Below are positions 10,871 through 26,927 of a stretch of DNA of 64,000 nucleotides, in pieces; the stretch's first letter is position 1, and every line of letters begins with the position of its first letter. This DNA comes from Prunus persica. Its lineage: Eukaryota; Streptophyta; Magnoliopsida; Rosales; Rosaceae. Below the pieces are notes generated by a model, which saw nothing but the letters and a program-made list of their open reading frames with translations, was not told where the DNA came from and made no database searches. The stretch is taken from assembly GCF_000346465.2 (NCBI RefSeq), contig NC_034011.1:27029941-27093940 (forward strand), read 5' to 3'. The translations under genes were made by a program, and so were the position numbers.

Positions 10871-13800
10871 CACAGACTTACAGTGTCTGCATATTGAGAG
10901 TGGCTGTGAGTAGTAGAAAACCAGAAAAGCATAGTTTCTTTTCTTTCTAGGCATTAGCCTAGTACTAGTACAGTTGTACTGGTGGTGGTGGTGATGAACA
11001 ACTAAAACTGATGATACGTAATACGGCATGACGTTTAATTCCAATCATCCAATGAGAGGATCGTAATTTGCATTCAAAAGCGAGGGAGTGGTTAGGCCAA
11101 AAGGGTGATACTTAAATATAATTGTAGCCCCACTCTCATATAATTACAAGGACTAGGAGAAGAATATAATTGAAGGTGAAAGCCACCAAAAATTATATAT
11201 ATATCTATATATTTTTTAACGCCGGTCATGATCGTTTCCATCTTCCTATGCTCCTTCAATCATTAACTAGAATTGCAGCCATGTGAATGTGATCTTCATC
11301 ACCTTACTAAACTAGCTATTAGCTAAGACTTGGCCTAACATTAATTATATCTTCTTTTTCTCTTTTTCTCCTAATTCAAAGTTTGAAATGACACCCCCAG
11401 ATAATGAACAGATTAGAAACTTTGATTATTTCTATAAGATAGGTGGACCCAAAATGCATGCGTTGTACGTATTTTCATGGTTTCTCAATTGTATTTTGTA
11501 TAACATTTGGGTACGTACCCAAGAAAATAAAAATTAGTTGGAGGTTAGCTAGATGCTAAAGATTCTAATATAAGAAGAGGGCATGCGATATGATCGCGCA
11601 TGGAATTGGAACCGTGGTCCAGGTTCTCCTGCGTTTTTTGTTCAAACTTGAAAGCGAGATGAGGGCAAGGCAAGCCAAGCCAAGCCAAGCATAGCATATA
11701 TATGAATATAAGATGATCATGTCGTTTATGAATAATATTTTGTCTCTAAAACTAAAACCTGGTCCCCAACAAGAAGTGAGTGTCCCCCCCTGACCCTCGT
11801 GCCTCGCTTGCTAGTAAGTGAATCCAAAATACAACAAGACAATGGGTCGTGGTCTCCAAAACCAAAAACCATATAACAACAAGACAAGACAAGGAGAGGG
11901 TGAAGATGAAAGAAGAGGAAAATGTGGGAGAGAGAAAGAAAGAGAGAGCAAGTGACAGAAGGAAGCTGGAGGAAAAGGACCACATATGATAACATAACTG
12001 TTAGGCTGACGTCACCTTCCCTTATTTGACGACAAAGGAAGAATAGCAAAACCTAGCTAGCTAGGGGGGGTAATGTATGCAAATGCAGTGCAGTGCAGTG
12101 CAATGCAATGCAATCTATCCATGGAGTTCATGGTGTCGTGTCAGAAGTTACACAAGCAGATGGATGGTATTGGTGTAGATTATTCTTGGATCCCAACATT
12201 ATTATACATAGAGATAGAGGGACGATGCATACTTTTTTTATTTAAACCACCATAATATAATTACATAACATAACCAATTGAAACTTATATTTAGTTGCGA
12301 ATGCGATGCATGTGATCTTTGTGTTGAGGCTGGCTTTTAGCTTTTTTTATTTATAAAAGCATAAAGCATAAAAGCATAAAAGCAAAGCAACAGTGCTGTG
12401 CTGTGCAGTACGACTACTACTAGCAGTAGAAGAAGTACGTACATACATGGGCTGAGGTTTTTAGGGAGCGTTATAATTTTTGTGGCATCGGGTGCCAATT
12501 GCTGCCAGCGAGCATCATTAGATCAGACTTTTGCTTTTTGCCTTTTTCAGTTCTCCTCCGTCCACTGCAAGAGCGAAGAAAGGATGTCAACTTATGGGCC
12601 AAAACCAAAATCCAAGTGCTGTATCTGTAGTTGTAGCGTATGCATACTTGGAACTTCTCCTCCCCTCCCTCCCCACATCAACATGAACATGAAACATGAA
12701 CATACTAAAGAAAGGCTTATGATAAAGTAAGATGCCAAACTTTATTGAATTATCCTAATTTATATGGAAGTGGAACTAAAAGTGTGTCTGTGTCCAAATT
12801 GGGGATTGGATTGAATTATTTGGACAATGAATAAGAGTGCAGTGCAGGCCCAACTGATTATGGACCATGGGCCTGTTATCTCCATAGACCCAAGTCTACT
12901 TCCTTTTTTCTCGTTTTTAGAAAGAATGGACTGCACTTGGCCTCTTTTACCAAATATACCACCACGAATCACGTTGTGAATAAACAATACACACGCTATT
13001 CAATCTAAATCATCTCAGGCCAAAATTAAAATTTAAAAGAAAAAAAGGAAACACCACATGCATAGATCGAAGATGAAGCAGAAGCAGCAGCAGCATAGAC
13101 CATATACTTGCACCTCAGAACTTCACAAATATGGTGCATACCAGTCAAATCTTAGACAATTTCTCCAGTTACCCATGTAAAGTCACCCAACACAAGAGGA
13201 GAAGAAATACAGAAACATTATACGACCAACTAGTCATAAGACTGAAAATGACTCTGACCAACATAGGAATGCCAAACTTGCATTACAGGTAAGTAACAAC
13301 CCGTCTCCAGATGGCACCACTTATATGGGGCAATCCTCATAAAGTCTCTACAATACGTAACAAACAATGGAACCATAATCCTTGACCTCTTGTATGACAG
13401 AATAGAAACGGTTCAACCTAGCAAAGCAATCACCAGGCTTGCAGATAAGGACTAAAATTACCTTATGCAAAGATTAGGTCTAGGCTATAGCCAATGCATA
13501 ATATTACAAGTCTTTTAGATCCGGACAGGCCAGATAGTCAACACAATTCGTAATCTACAGACATGGGCAAGACAGAGATTTGGCCTCACTAAAATTTAAA
13601 TATGAGAGTAGATTTAAATAAAAATATGCTGCAGGTTAGGATCACATTAAAATCATCCCTCTGCGCTCCATTGGACCATTCCAAGTAATGGTCTTTTTAT
13701 GCAATGGAAAGGAGCAGGACAACCTGTGACAAATTATTCAGTTGAATGGAGATAGTTTCAGAATTACGATGCAATTTGACCTTGTACCACATCACATGAA

Positions 13801-14261
13801 TAGAAGGTTAAAGGACCATCTTGATATCTAACCATATCATAGAATTCCAAGTCACTCACCTAGAAATCTGAGTTCAAACTTTCATCTCACAAATACTAAT
13901 AATAGAATATGCAAGAGAAAAAAGGACACGCTATCATTCCATGCAGGTAAGAAACATCACAGTTTTCAACATCTTAATGCCATCATACCTCTCCAAGGAA
14001 ACTCAGAGCACACCAACACAGTTAATCAAATTAGGGTTAACAAAGCCATTATGAAGTGATTTTAATAAGAATGTGGAAGTAACCTGCGTCTAAGCATCAT
14101 ACCTAGTAACCTTGGGTCACAACTGTTCGTTTGGCAGAAGCAAGTGTTGTTTTTCAAAAAGGTGATGCAACAATGCCTTTTAATAAATCACTTTTTCCCC
14201 CAACTACTATGGGTTGGTGACTCTTCTCCTTCTTCCTTCATTGGGGCGACCTCACTAGTTT

Positions 14262-14305
14262 TAGCTAAGGCGAACTCTTAAGCAAGACAGTCCTGGTTTG
14301 AACCT
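14262..14305 (+). repeat. tRNA-like box A/B pair (possible SINE relic)
   Basis: TAGCTAAGGCG (14262-14272) fits the box A consensus TRGYNNANNNG fully, and GGTTTGAACCT (14295-14305) is close to the box B consensus. The spacing is compatible with an internal Pol III promoter. No cloverleaf can be folded, so a tRNA-derived SINE remnant is the likeliest reading. Confidence 0.4.
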
Positions 14306-14913
14306 GACCAGGGCTGTGGTAATTGGAATAATTACCATCAGGACATCCCGCAGGGACTTAAGAGATGTCAGTAAAACTTCAGAAAGGGTGACAGATATAT
14401 GCTTAGTCTAGTCACTGGAAGGGATTCCCTTTCTCTACGTAAGAAAAAAGGTATCTGTTTCAAGAATTTGACATGTTCTTGCTCTCAAATTGTTGTCTTC
14501 CTAATCCTAGCAACAAATCCCACTGAGTTTTGATCAAGTATCACCCACTTTCAGTCTCGTGGTTTTAAAATTTACAAGCCAAATTTTTGCATGTCCATGT
14601 TCCACTCTGTAGTTAAACTGATATTCCTAACTTACAAGCCATCTACTCTGCGATGATCATTAAAACGATAAAAAACTACATATTCACACACTTTGAAATC
14701 GAACAAAAATAAACTGGAGGGAAGAAAACACCTACAGAATGATAGGATCCAATAAGGAAGGAAGATACTTAGATTGAGTTACATCAAGTATTCACAGCCT
14801 TAGCCGCATTGTGTTTTCAAATAGCAACTAATTAGCATAACCTCATCAAAGCACTAATACTATCTCCGAAACATAATGTCAAGCTTTGCTAATTTTGGTT
14901 TTACTGACCTTCC

Positions 14914-15489
14914 TCAACTCAGAGTATCGCTGTCATCACTATCATCTTCTTCGTCGTTTCCAATATCATTAGCCATGTAAACCCCAGGCTGAACCTGCCG
15001 TCTCCGAGTCCTCGAAGGAAGAATGTTATGCAAATCGACCTCCGCAAGAGGATCATCCGATAAATCACTATCGCCATCTTCGAATTCGCTACCACCATCG
15101 CTTGAATCGTCGTCACTGTCATCGTCATCTTCTTCTATCAGTTTCCCTTTGCCCTTGTCATCTCTCATAATCCCCTTTCCCTTGCGATCCACCTCAGCCT
15201 TCCCATTAGACTTTTCACCGTCTTCATCTTCGTCGTCGTCTTCTACGAAATCTTCTTCGTCTTCAGGGTCTGCATTGGCTTCAAATTTATCGTTTATCTC
15301 TTCGGCCACCGAGGAATTCTGGTCGAAATTTTCTGGGTCTTGAGTTTTTCCTTCAGCAAGCGACGAACTAATATCAGAAACTTCAAGCTTATGGGTTTTC
15401 TTAGGGTAGTCGGCCTGGTCCTCGCAGCTGAGATCGGGTTTACGCTTCACGGGAAATGTGGGTTCGCCTAGGTTATTAGTTTCGGCCAT
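14914..15489 (-). CDS. Acidic CHZ-type histone chaperone candidate
   Basis: One uninterrupted exon coding 191 residues, starting MAETNNLGEPTFPVKRK. The middle (about residues 70-150) is dominated by Asp/Glu/Ser tracts broken by lysine-rich GKGKGI-type segments. Near the C-terminus, DPLAEVDLHNILPSRTRRR is followed by a Gly-Val-Tyr stretch and a second acidic tail. That pattern resembles the CHZ domain of Chz1-type chaperones, in which an Asn-Ile segment followed by an Arg-Thr-Arg motif contacts H2A.Z-H2B. If correct, it is a nuclear chaperone for the H2A.Z variant. I am confident it is a gene, less so of the family. Sequence after the stop (GAAGGTCAGT) looks like a splice donor, so a 3'UTR intron is possible. 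It is divergent from the LCB2 gene. Confidence 0.75.
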   Translation of the reverse strand: MAETNNLGEPTFPVKRKPDLSCEDQADYPKKTHKLEVSDISSSLAEGKTQDPENFDQNSSVAEEINDKFEANADPEDEEDFVEDDDEDEDGEKSNGKAEVDRKGKGIMRDDKGKGKLIEEDDDDSDDDSSDGGSEFEDGDSDLSDDPLAEVDLHNILPSRTRRRQVQPGVYMANDIGNDEEDDSDDSDTLS

Positions 15490-17670
15490 GAGTGAACTGC
15501 AAAAGGACTGTGCTTTAGTGTGAGGGTAATAGAGAAACAGAAAGACAGAGAGAAATCGGAGCCCTTGGGATGCTGAGTTAGGGTTTCCGAGTTTTATAAC
15601 GCCTCAAGAATAGTTGGGAGGATCTTAATTCGTATGAGAGTAGGTTTGCCGTCTGCGGCACCACGGTATTGAACTCGGTTTCAATTACTCCTACCCCTTC
15701 TTAGGCTCTCCTTGTTAGGGCTTTACTTATTGTTATTGTTATTTTTTTTATTTCTTATAAGGAGTTAGGGCTTTATGTTAGTGGCAAATTCCCAATTCAC
15801 AGTAAAAATATAAATTTCACTTTTATATTTTCTATAATATTAGAATTGGATTTTCACACGCAAATTCAATATCTGATCCAATCATTTATATTTTGAAATT
15901 TAGAGATTCAATTCAATTCGGTTCATTTGGTTGAGTTAAGATTGGATCTTAAACACCCATACTAAACATGCGTGAAGGAGTTATGTGTGTTTGTCCTTGT
16001 ATTTTGACTTAATTTTCATTTTAGTCAACAATTTTAATTTTATCCATTTTAGTATTGTAGTTTAGATTGGCTTGGATTCAAACTTGTAAACTCCGTCTAG
16101 TTAATTAATGTATTTTAAAGTGACAATATGCAACTACTATATAGGAGACCACTTTTGTCTCTTTAAAGCATCTGCAAATAAACTCCCAATGTATCATTTT
16201 GTTCGTTCTCTTAACAAATTTATAGATGTAGAACTTGATTGCTTTCTAAACAACATTATATAACTAAAATTACCAAAATGAAAGGTGAGTAAGTACATAA
16301 ATGAGATCTGGAATTTTGGGCAGCTTGTGTTTTTTCACTACTACTAACATGCATTCAATTGTATTTTACTCGTTGTTCTATGAGAAAATCCTAAAGAACA
16401 ATCCAGAGAAAACCCTAAAGAACAATCCTCAGTCGCCGCCACCTACTCCATCCCCTTTATTCTCCTATCATCCCCTTTCCTCTCATTCTCTTCATTTTCT
16501 CTTTAGATTTTTTGTGTTTTTGTTTTGTGATGTAAAAGCAATCGTCGTAAAAAGTCGTCGTCATCATGATATAGTTGTTGTCTTTTGACTCATGTATGCA
16601 ATGATTTGGCTCTAGTTGTCAGCATTCGATATAGATTTGGAGCTACGATGCAAGGATGATGTCAAATTGCATCGGGTTCGAGTTTAGCTGGTGCGACACT
16701 ATGAGTTTAGCTTGTATGATGGTATGACGCTATGGCTCTATTGGGATTGCTCGAGAGGATGTGAAGCGTAGATCTTGTTATAATTCTCATGAACTCTTTA
16801 GGAGTTTGATGTGGTTTATTTTTTGTTTAGACTATTTTATTTCCTTTTGGCTTTTGGCTTTCGATACGGATTTTCCACTTCTGTCGTTGCCTAACAAATC
16901 TTTACTATAGGCTTGAGTACATGTGGTTATGGTTGCTGATTTAGGAATTTTAATCATTTTTTGGGTTGTGCGTATTTTCTTTAGATCAATTCAACTTATT
17001 GTTACATTTAGTCACTGGAGAAGTTGTATCTATATTCGGCACATTAGTTGCTTTGTATTATTTTTTGTTTATCTTATCAATAAAATACTTTTGCTCTTTT
17101 ATAAATAATAAAAAACTGTATTTCCCAAAAATGGTCGCAATAATTTATTTTTTTTGGGATCAAAGTCTCAATAAAAATTTAAATTTACGTGAAACGTGTC
17201 AAAACATATTGGAAGAGTGTAAAACATAAGAAAATTTGACATAAGACTTCCCCCCTAAAAGTAATATTTGTTTGTTTTTTCGCTAGGAAAATGGTTGTTC
17301 GCGGTTTTTAAAATGACCTGGAAAGTGAAATATTCATAAAATTTGACACGGCTCGGAAATTTTGGCCAGCGCGAGCCCGGTCACTGAATTGAATCCAAAA
17401 AGTGGGGGCACCAAAAACAGATTGGGCTAGAACACGATCCTCCAATCCAATCGCATCGCCTCTCATCCTCTCCATCTGAGTCCTGACCTGACCCATCAAG
17501 CGGGTTAACCCGACTCCAAGTATCGGATCTACGGCATATCTTGGATCTGCAGGCCCTGAGAACTCCTGCTGAAAGATCCACAACTCCCAAATTATCGATC
17601 CAGTTCTCGTTGCTAAGCTTCAAACAGTTAAACGTGTGGTTTTGGATCATATAATTATTACAACGCCGAA
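15490..17670. promoter_or_regulatory. Divergent intergenic region between CHZ-like and LCB2 genes
   Basis: Contains the promoters of both neighbours. Small open frames such as 16301-16588 and 16923-17229 are low-complexity or AT-rich and show no family resemblance, so they are not annotated. No repeat with defined ends was found. Confidence 0.5.
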
Positions 17671-20993
<3,323 letters not shown>

Positions 20994-21963
20994 TTAAGAA
21001 TTAATTAAAAAAGTCGAGGAGGCTGGACTCTTGAGTGTAGGATAAATGATGTCGTAGTAGGCATGTCTGTGTCTGTCTGTCTCTAGTTTGTGATTTAAAC
21101 TTGCGGTGGTGGTATACTAGTATCATTATCATATCATCTGCCCTAGGCTAGGCTGTAATATGTCGTGTTCTCTAGTCTATACCAAGTAACTACCAATACC
21201 AAGGTCTGTTCTGTACCCTTGCTTCCATGTAATACCCCGTTTTTGTTCATACATGTCTCGGGTGGCTGGGGAGGGACAGTATTTCACGCATCTTTTTTCT
21301 TTTCTTAATAGTTAAAAATAAATAAATTATTTAATTGAGTTTCTCTTCTCTCTTTGTATGTATGAGTTGTACCAATGCAGCTTGTTTTTTTTAAATACTT
21401 ATTATTTTATTAGAATTGGACTTTTCGTCAGAAAGTTATAATGGTGTTGAGCAATTTGTTTTTGAGGTAAATGTGTCACCCCTCCGAGTCGATGGATATG
21501 TATTGAATGAACTCCTCAATTCCAAGGTGGAAATTTCCTGTGATCACGGACAACTGAATATCTACATAAATTTGAATCCCCCGCCCCCCAAAAACAAAGA
21601 AAGCACAGAAGAAGAATTTAACGTCAATGAAATTATTTTTGGCGAATATTAGCAAATTGCACGTTATTCGCCAGTCTAATAATTAGTGTCGACTTCCTGA
21701 AAAAAAAGGAAAAAAAGAAGAAAAAATAGAGTCTGAACTGAAGTCTTCGTTTAGGTTAGGAATTCAGAGAGCAGAGTCCGCAGGTAGACTTGAGAGAGAG
21801 ATGCTATTGCTTCATTTATTCAACGACAAATACGAGCACCTTTGCATGCCGTCCAGGTGGCAGCGGAAGCTTACTTGCAAAGGTAACACAGTAATTACCG
21901 GGCAAAAAGAAAAGAAGGTGCTTTTTATTATGGGTCATGCTAAGGGAGACCAACTTTAGATAC

Positions 21964-22063
21964 NNNNNNNNNNNNNNNNNNNNNNNNNNNNNNNNNNNNN
22001 NNNNNNNNNNNNNNNNNNNNNNNNNNNNNNNNNNNNNNNNNNNNNNNNNNNNNNNNNNNNNNN
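21964..22063. other. Assembly gap (100 N)
   Basis: Exactly 100 N, the usual placeholder for a gap of unknown length. It lies between LCB2 and the FUS3 promoter, so sequence could be missing there. Confidence 0.98.
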
Positions 22064-22917
22064 TCTCCCTAGCATTTTCCTTTTATTATTATTTGAGTAT
22101 CTCTATTCTCTAGTAAATGACCCACTGAAACGCGAATCAGATTAACAAGCGTAAAATTCGGAATCAGATGGAGAGGTTAATCCTTAGACGTACATCTTCA
22201 TATAGAAAAACCACTGAATCCGTGGGTATTAATTACCTACGGTTGATGTGAAAAGTATGTAGAAAAGTTCATGGTATGAGTATTACACCCAAAACTCTCC
22301 TCTCATTTCCTCCCCCACCCCACCATGAATATTACGTAGAGGTCTTGTTCGTCTGGTCTGGTTTCCATCACATGAAACAAGGAAAGAAAGAAGAGAGAGA
22401 GAGAGAGCAGAGCCCAATATATAAGCCCAAAAATGCCATTGATTTCAGTTGCATGGAGAGTCAGAACTTTTGCAACAGCTGGAGCTTCATCTCAGACCAG
22501 CTTTGTTGTCTTGATCGTCCATCCGTCACTTGTCTCTTGGCCATTCTCCCACTACCACCCCTCCCCCTCCCTCTTCCCCTCCCTCTCCCTTATCTCCTCC
22601 CTCCACTAAGTATGCTCCGCTGGCTCCACACTTCTCAACGCTAACCCCAACCTCCACCCTACCCTTAACCACGGTTTATAAACTCAACTCAGCTCAACCA
22701 AACCAAGAGCGCCCATGAATACATATTCAACATTTGTCATCCAAACTAGAACAACAGGTCCTCTATTGTAAATTCTAATCACCCAAAACCCTAAATCTGC
22801 CTTTTTCTTTTCTTCCAAATCCCACTACTCTACTGATCATTAATAATGTACCCATTTGCATTTGCATTTGCATTTGCACACAAATTAATAATGACAATGC
22901 CAAAAATAAAAAGGAGT

Positions 22918-22920
<3 letters not shown>

Positions 22921-22996
<76 letters not shown>
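22921..22996. repeat. Large AG dinucleotide repeat upstream of FUS3
   Basis: About 38 uninterrupted AG units, roughly 400 bases before the FUS3 start codon, in its promoter or 5' leader. This is the longest perfect microsatellite in the window and is probably variable between individuals. GA/CT repeats are known binding sites of BPC/GAGA-type factors. Confidence 0.95.
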
Positions 22997-22997
<1 letters not shown>

Positions 22998-23396
22998 AAA
23001 GGAAAGCAATATACATATATACATATGACTGAATGCAGGTTGCACAAATGTCACTGCAAAACCAAGGAGGCAGCAAAAACCCTTACCAAAAATAGCAAAA
23101 GAGAAATAGAAGAAAAGGTGCCTCTACCTCCACAACCACCCACTAGATATGCGAGAGAGAGATTAGAATTCTCTTTCCCATAGCTAGCCCCCACCCATTT
23201 CGCGATTGCCGAGCGTCCTTCACTTGCTAGTTTTCGATCTGCACAAGCACTGATCAAGAAACCACAGCCACTCTTACTGAATTCCAAGGTGTTTTCTCTC
23301 TGTGCTTTGCTTTGCTTAAGTGCCTACCCAAAACCCCATCCAACTTTCTCTCTCTCTCTCTCTAGCTGTTTGCTATTTGCTATTAGCTATTAGCTA

Positions 23397-26069
23397 ATGA
23401 TGATGGACCAAGCAGCAGCTGGCCTAATTCATCATGAGAAAACCGAGGCCTGTGGGTTGAGGGCAGGTGTTGAGGCTGATCTCGGCCTTGTCACTGCCAA
23501 GGGGGACAAGACTTCCTTTCACGGGTCGGATCGGAGCTGCTCCATCCATGACCATGACGACCTTGTCCATGCTGTGACTAGTTTTGGTGTCCACAGGAAG
23601 AAAAGAATGACCAGACAGAGGCGATCATCCATCATCAACCTTCATCATCTCACTTTTGCTTCCTCCACCACCACCTCGCACGTGCTGCCCTCCCTCCAAC
23701 CCCCCTCCTCTCTCCCGCCTGCACGTGTGAGCTTCCTTCCCCCTTCCCCCTTCCCTTTCGTAATTCCTACTACCTGATATCTATCTATTATATATGAATT
23801 AATGTTCATTATTTTTCTTCAATTTTTTACCTTTCTTTTAATTTTAATCAATAATATTTGTCTCATGAATTAAATTCTGTTTCACAGTAGCCTTTTCCTT
23901 ATATTATTTTCGTTCAAAGATTTCCTCTTTTGTTAATTCTATTGTTGTACTTTTCGATCCATGTCAGACACTGTTCAATCAGATATCTCTAGACCCGGGT
24001 GTACGTGATGGTTACCTTTTGGGCTTGTACGATCTGCTTGATTTTCTTCTCTTCTTTCATTTATTTACAGGGCCCCGATTTTGATTTGATTGATTAATCA
24101 ATGTGTCTGTCTCTTGTTATGAAATTTCACGATTCATTTTATATGTTTGTGATTTTTAGCAATCAAAGTAACCCTACCTAGATAGACATTTTTTCTTTTA
24201 ATTATTCATTTGTTTTGTTGGTTTCATGGAATTTGTCCGATCTATAATATCAAACAATTGACTCTCTGTGATGGCATGATCAGTTTGTGCACCAACTCTG
24301 TAAATCCAATAATGGATCCTACATTTGAACCTTAACAAATTAATTTGTACATTTTCTAAATGAATCACCGTCAAACCCGTCCAGTTTATATAGATTTGGG
24401 AAATAATTCACAATACAATGTTGTCGTATTCGATACCAACATTTTTTTAGTTAAATGACCGTTGGATTGATGAGTTCACTTTTTTAATAGAAACGTTTAG
24501 ATTTGTGAATCATCGTTGGAGTTATTCGTATTTAATACAAATCCCAACTCTAGGCGGACTCCATATTTTGGAGTTCCTAACTGTGCTAATCATAATTTGG
24601 TTTGGTGGCATGCTGGTCCAATATGCAGGACAATAGAAAAATACTATTTCACTGCCTTGTGAATACTTGCAGCTTGATCACTGTTTCAGTTGTTGCAAAT
24701 TGACTATGCTGTCTGCCTCAGGACAAGTTTGTTCAATGCATATCTGTTGAGTACAAAATCTAATCGATGACTCTAAACTTAATTAATGTAACGATGATCT
24801 CATGCGTGGATCTGGATGCTTCAGGTTATTGATCCAACAAGGTTGAGATTTCTTTTCCAAAAGGAGCTTAAGAATAGTGATGTGAGCTCTCTCAGAAGAA
24901 TGATACTCCCCAAGGTAAGGTTTGATCTAACTAATCTCTGTAATTACTCAAACATTCTGCTGATAATTAGTTCAAAAGTAAGCATTCGCGTTTGCAAATG
25001 GCTAGCTAGCTAATAGCTATACATGCATACATGAAGACTATCATGCTAGCTAAGCCTGTAAAGACTTGTAAAGACAAAGGTGATCAACGTACGGTTTCTT
25101 TTTATATGACAACGGCGAAGTTGGTTTCATTAGGAAAACATGATGAATGTTGTATATTAACATTGGACAACTTAATCCCAGAAAGCAGCTGAGGCTCATC
25201 TCCCTGCCCTCGAATCAAAGGAAGGAATTCCAATCAGCATGGATGACATAGATGGTCTTCATGTTTGGAGCTTCAAGTACAGGTTTGAATTTCCTCTATT
25301 TTCTGGTGAAAGAATTTACAGATTGAATGCGTGAGTAAGATATACCTTCATTTAGATATATGTAATGGCGGATGTATCCATTCTTTGTTATTTTCCAATT
25401 AAGCAGGTTTTGGCCTAATAACAACAGCAGAATGTATGTACTTGAAAATACTGGTATCCCTTCTTTTCCTTTATCCAGCATCTGGTTATTCTGAGTGTAC
25501 AGTGAAGTACTTATTACAAATTTCAGAATATCATTCTTGTAGTGTTGAATTTTTTCAGGGGAATTTGTTAACGCACATGGCTTACAGCTTGGAGATTTTA
25601 TCATGGTTTACCAAGATAATCAAAACCAGAATTACGTATGGTGACCGAATTAATTATTCAGTTCCAGTTCCTGATATGATTATAAGTGTACATTTTAGCA
25701 AGTTTCTGAATACCATTTAAACATGGATTAATTAAATTGTTCACAATCATACATTGGCAGGTCATTCAGGCTAAGAAGGCTTCTGACCAAGATCATGTGT
25801 ATGGTGACATAAGCACTATGAACAACGGCGTGAACGATCTCTTCCTTGACGAATCTGAGGCGAACAAGTCGAGTTCGTTTTACATGCCCACAATGGCAAT
25901 GGATGAAGATACAACTGCAGGCATGTCATTTGTTTATGACACCACCACCTTCTCAAATGACTCTCTGCTTGATTTTTTTGGGGGATCGATGACCAACTAT
26001 TCCAGAAATGGGCCTCTGCATGAAAGTTTTGGTTCTGTTGAAAACTTGTCCCTTGATGACTACTATTAA
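23397..26069 (+). CDS. FUS3: B3-domain transcription factor FUSCA3
   Basis: Six exons: 23397-23726, 24825-24914, 25182-25282, 25407-25453, 25559-25635, 25761-26069; 317 residues in frame. FUS3 is a nuclear regulator of embryo maturation and dormancy that binds RY elements (CATGCA) and acts with LEC1, LEC2 and ABI3. Exon 1 codes a divergent N-terminus ending in a basic stretch, KKRMTRQRRSS, shared with Arabidopsis FUS3. The B3 domain begins at about residue 111 (IDPTRLRFLFQKELKNSDVS) and runs through RRMILPKKAAEAHLPAL, FWPNNNSRMYVLENT and NAHGLQLGDFIMVYQD. The C-terminal motif SVENLSLDDYY is also FUS3-specific. Three consecutive ATGs open the frame (23397, 23400, 23403); the first is used here. 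Intron 1 is long (1.1 kb). Confidence 0.96.
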
Positions 26070-26559
26070 GTTATAAATTTTGAAGCATTAGTACAAGGCA
26101 CTACATGCTACATGTAAACCTAAATGACCAAGTGGGTCTCACTCTGTTTTTGGTACCCTTGTATTTTGGCATCCTATGCATTAATAAAGGCGACAGCAAG
26201 TGTAGAAACTTGTGACATGTACTTGTCCCAATTAATTATTTGTTTAATTTCCAGGACATAATTATAATATCCTTAAATCTCCTAAGCAGGATAATCAGTT
26301 AACTAATCTATATGCTACAAACTAATTAACCATTTGTATAATTGTCTAGTCCCGCATCCTCCAGCTTTCTTTTATTTGCTGGCATATAGCTGCAGTTTCC
26401 ACCTGGGACACATTTATTTGTCTTCATCTGGCTTAGCCTCAATAGTGTGGACCAGACAAACAAATCTCCATCACTCATAATTTTAAGGTACAGTTTTTTT
26501 CACTGTTGTTTGAGGAAGGCAGCAGTTATCAGGCTCTTTTCTATTCACATTCGCAAGGT
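26070..26559. other. FUS3 3' region
   Basis: FUS3 3'UTR and intergenic DNA up to the tRNA. No gene was seen. Confidence 0.6.
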
Positions 26560-26632
26560 GCCCGTCTAGCTCAGTTGGTAGAGCGCAAGGCTCTTAACCT
26601 TGTGGTCGTGGGTTCGAGCCCCACGGTGGGCG
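26560..26632 (+). tRNA. tRNA-Lys (anticodon CTT)
   Basis: The sequence folds as a standard 73-base tRNA. The 7-bp acceptor stem (GCCCGTC with GGTGGGC) has two G-T wobbles. The D arm contains TAGCTCAGTTGGTAGAGC, the anticodon loop reads CTCTTAA with anticodon CTT, and the T arm contains GGTTCGAGCCCC. Discriminator base is G. No intron. A short T run follows at 26637-26640 and could serve as the Pol III terminator. It lies between FUS3 and VHA-C and is transcribed in the same direction. Confidence 0.97.
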
Positions 26633-26927
26633 AACATTTTGCGGCGGTGTTTTTGCAATGTTATTTACTTTTACCGGGGTTTTTTTTTTTGGAATGATTG
26701 GCAACATTTACCAGTTATGGATGAGATGGCATGAGCTGATTGGTCAGTATTAGTTATTACATAATATCGATGGGAGATAATTACGAATTGGAAAAGAAAA
26801 CTAGAAATCTACAGAAAATAAAAGGAGGAGGAGAAAGCAGAGCCGATAGAGGGAGTTTGGGAAGTGGGGCGAGCACAGAGAGCTGAAGAAGGAAGAAAGG
26901 TGTGCAGTTTTAAGTCGGTTTTGTTGA

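Larger units (their letters stand above)
8623..14913. other. Long gene-poor interval
   Basis: About 6.3 kb with no protein gene I can support. All long frames are low-complexity or AT-rich with no recognisable motif. It contains an AT-rich inverted repeat pair (about 8972-9221), tRNA-like box pairs (about 9827-9882 and 14262-14305), CTTTTT/GT microsatellites around 10800-10870, and GCAGT/GCAAT-type short tandem repeats near 12085-12115. The part from about 13030 to 14913 reads like transcribed 3' sequence of the minus-strand gene at 14914, but I cannot define its extent. No known miRNA sequence was recognised. Confidence 0.5.
20994..23396. promoter_or_regulatory. LCB2 3' region, assembly gap and FUS3 upstream region
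   Basis: Includes the LCB2 3'UTR, an N run, and the FUS3 upstream region. A frame at about 21419-21652 has ordinary amino-acid composition, but it lacks an ATG and is not recognised, so it is left out. The FUS3 upstream part contains a small GA tract near 22396, CCCT/CCTC-rich sequence around 22555-22610, TGCATT tandem repeats around 22858-22880, a large AG repeat and a further CT repeat near 23347. Confidence 0.5.

Noticed and set aside
16301..17229. Several frames between the CHZ-like and LCB2 genes
   Set aside because: AT-rich or low-complexity, with no splice-linked conserved exons or family resemblance.
21416..21652. Open frame downstream of LCB2 with fairly normal composition
   Set aside because: It opens with TTG, lacks an ATG near its start, has no recognised motif and lies just before an assembly gap.
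22846..23054. Frames made of alternating Arg-Glu or Ser-Leu
   Set aside because: Translations of the AG/CT microsatellite, not genes. The same applies near 60485-60776 and 47125-47311.
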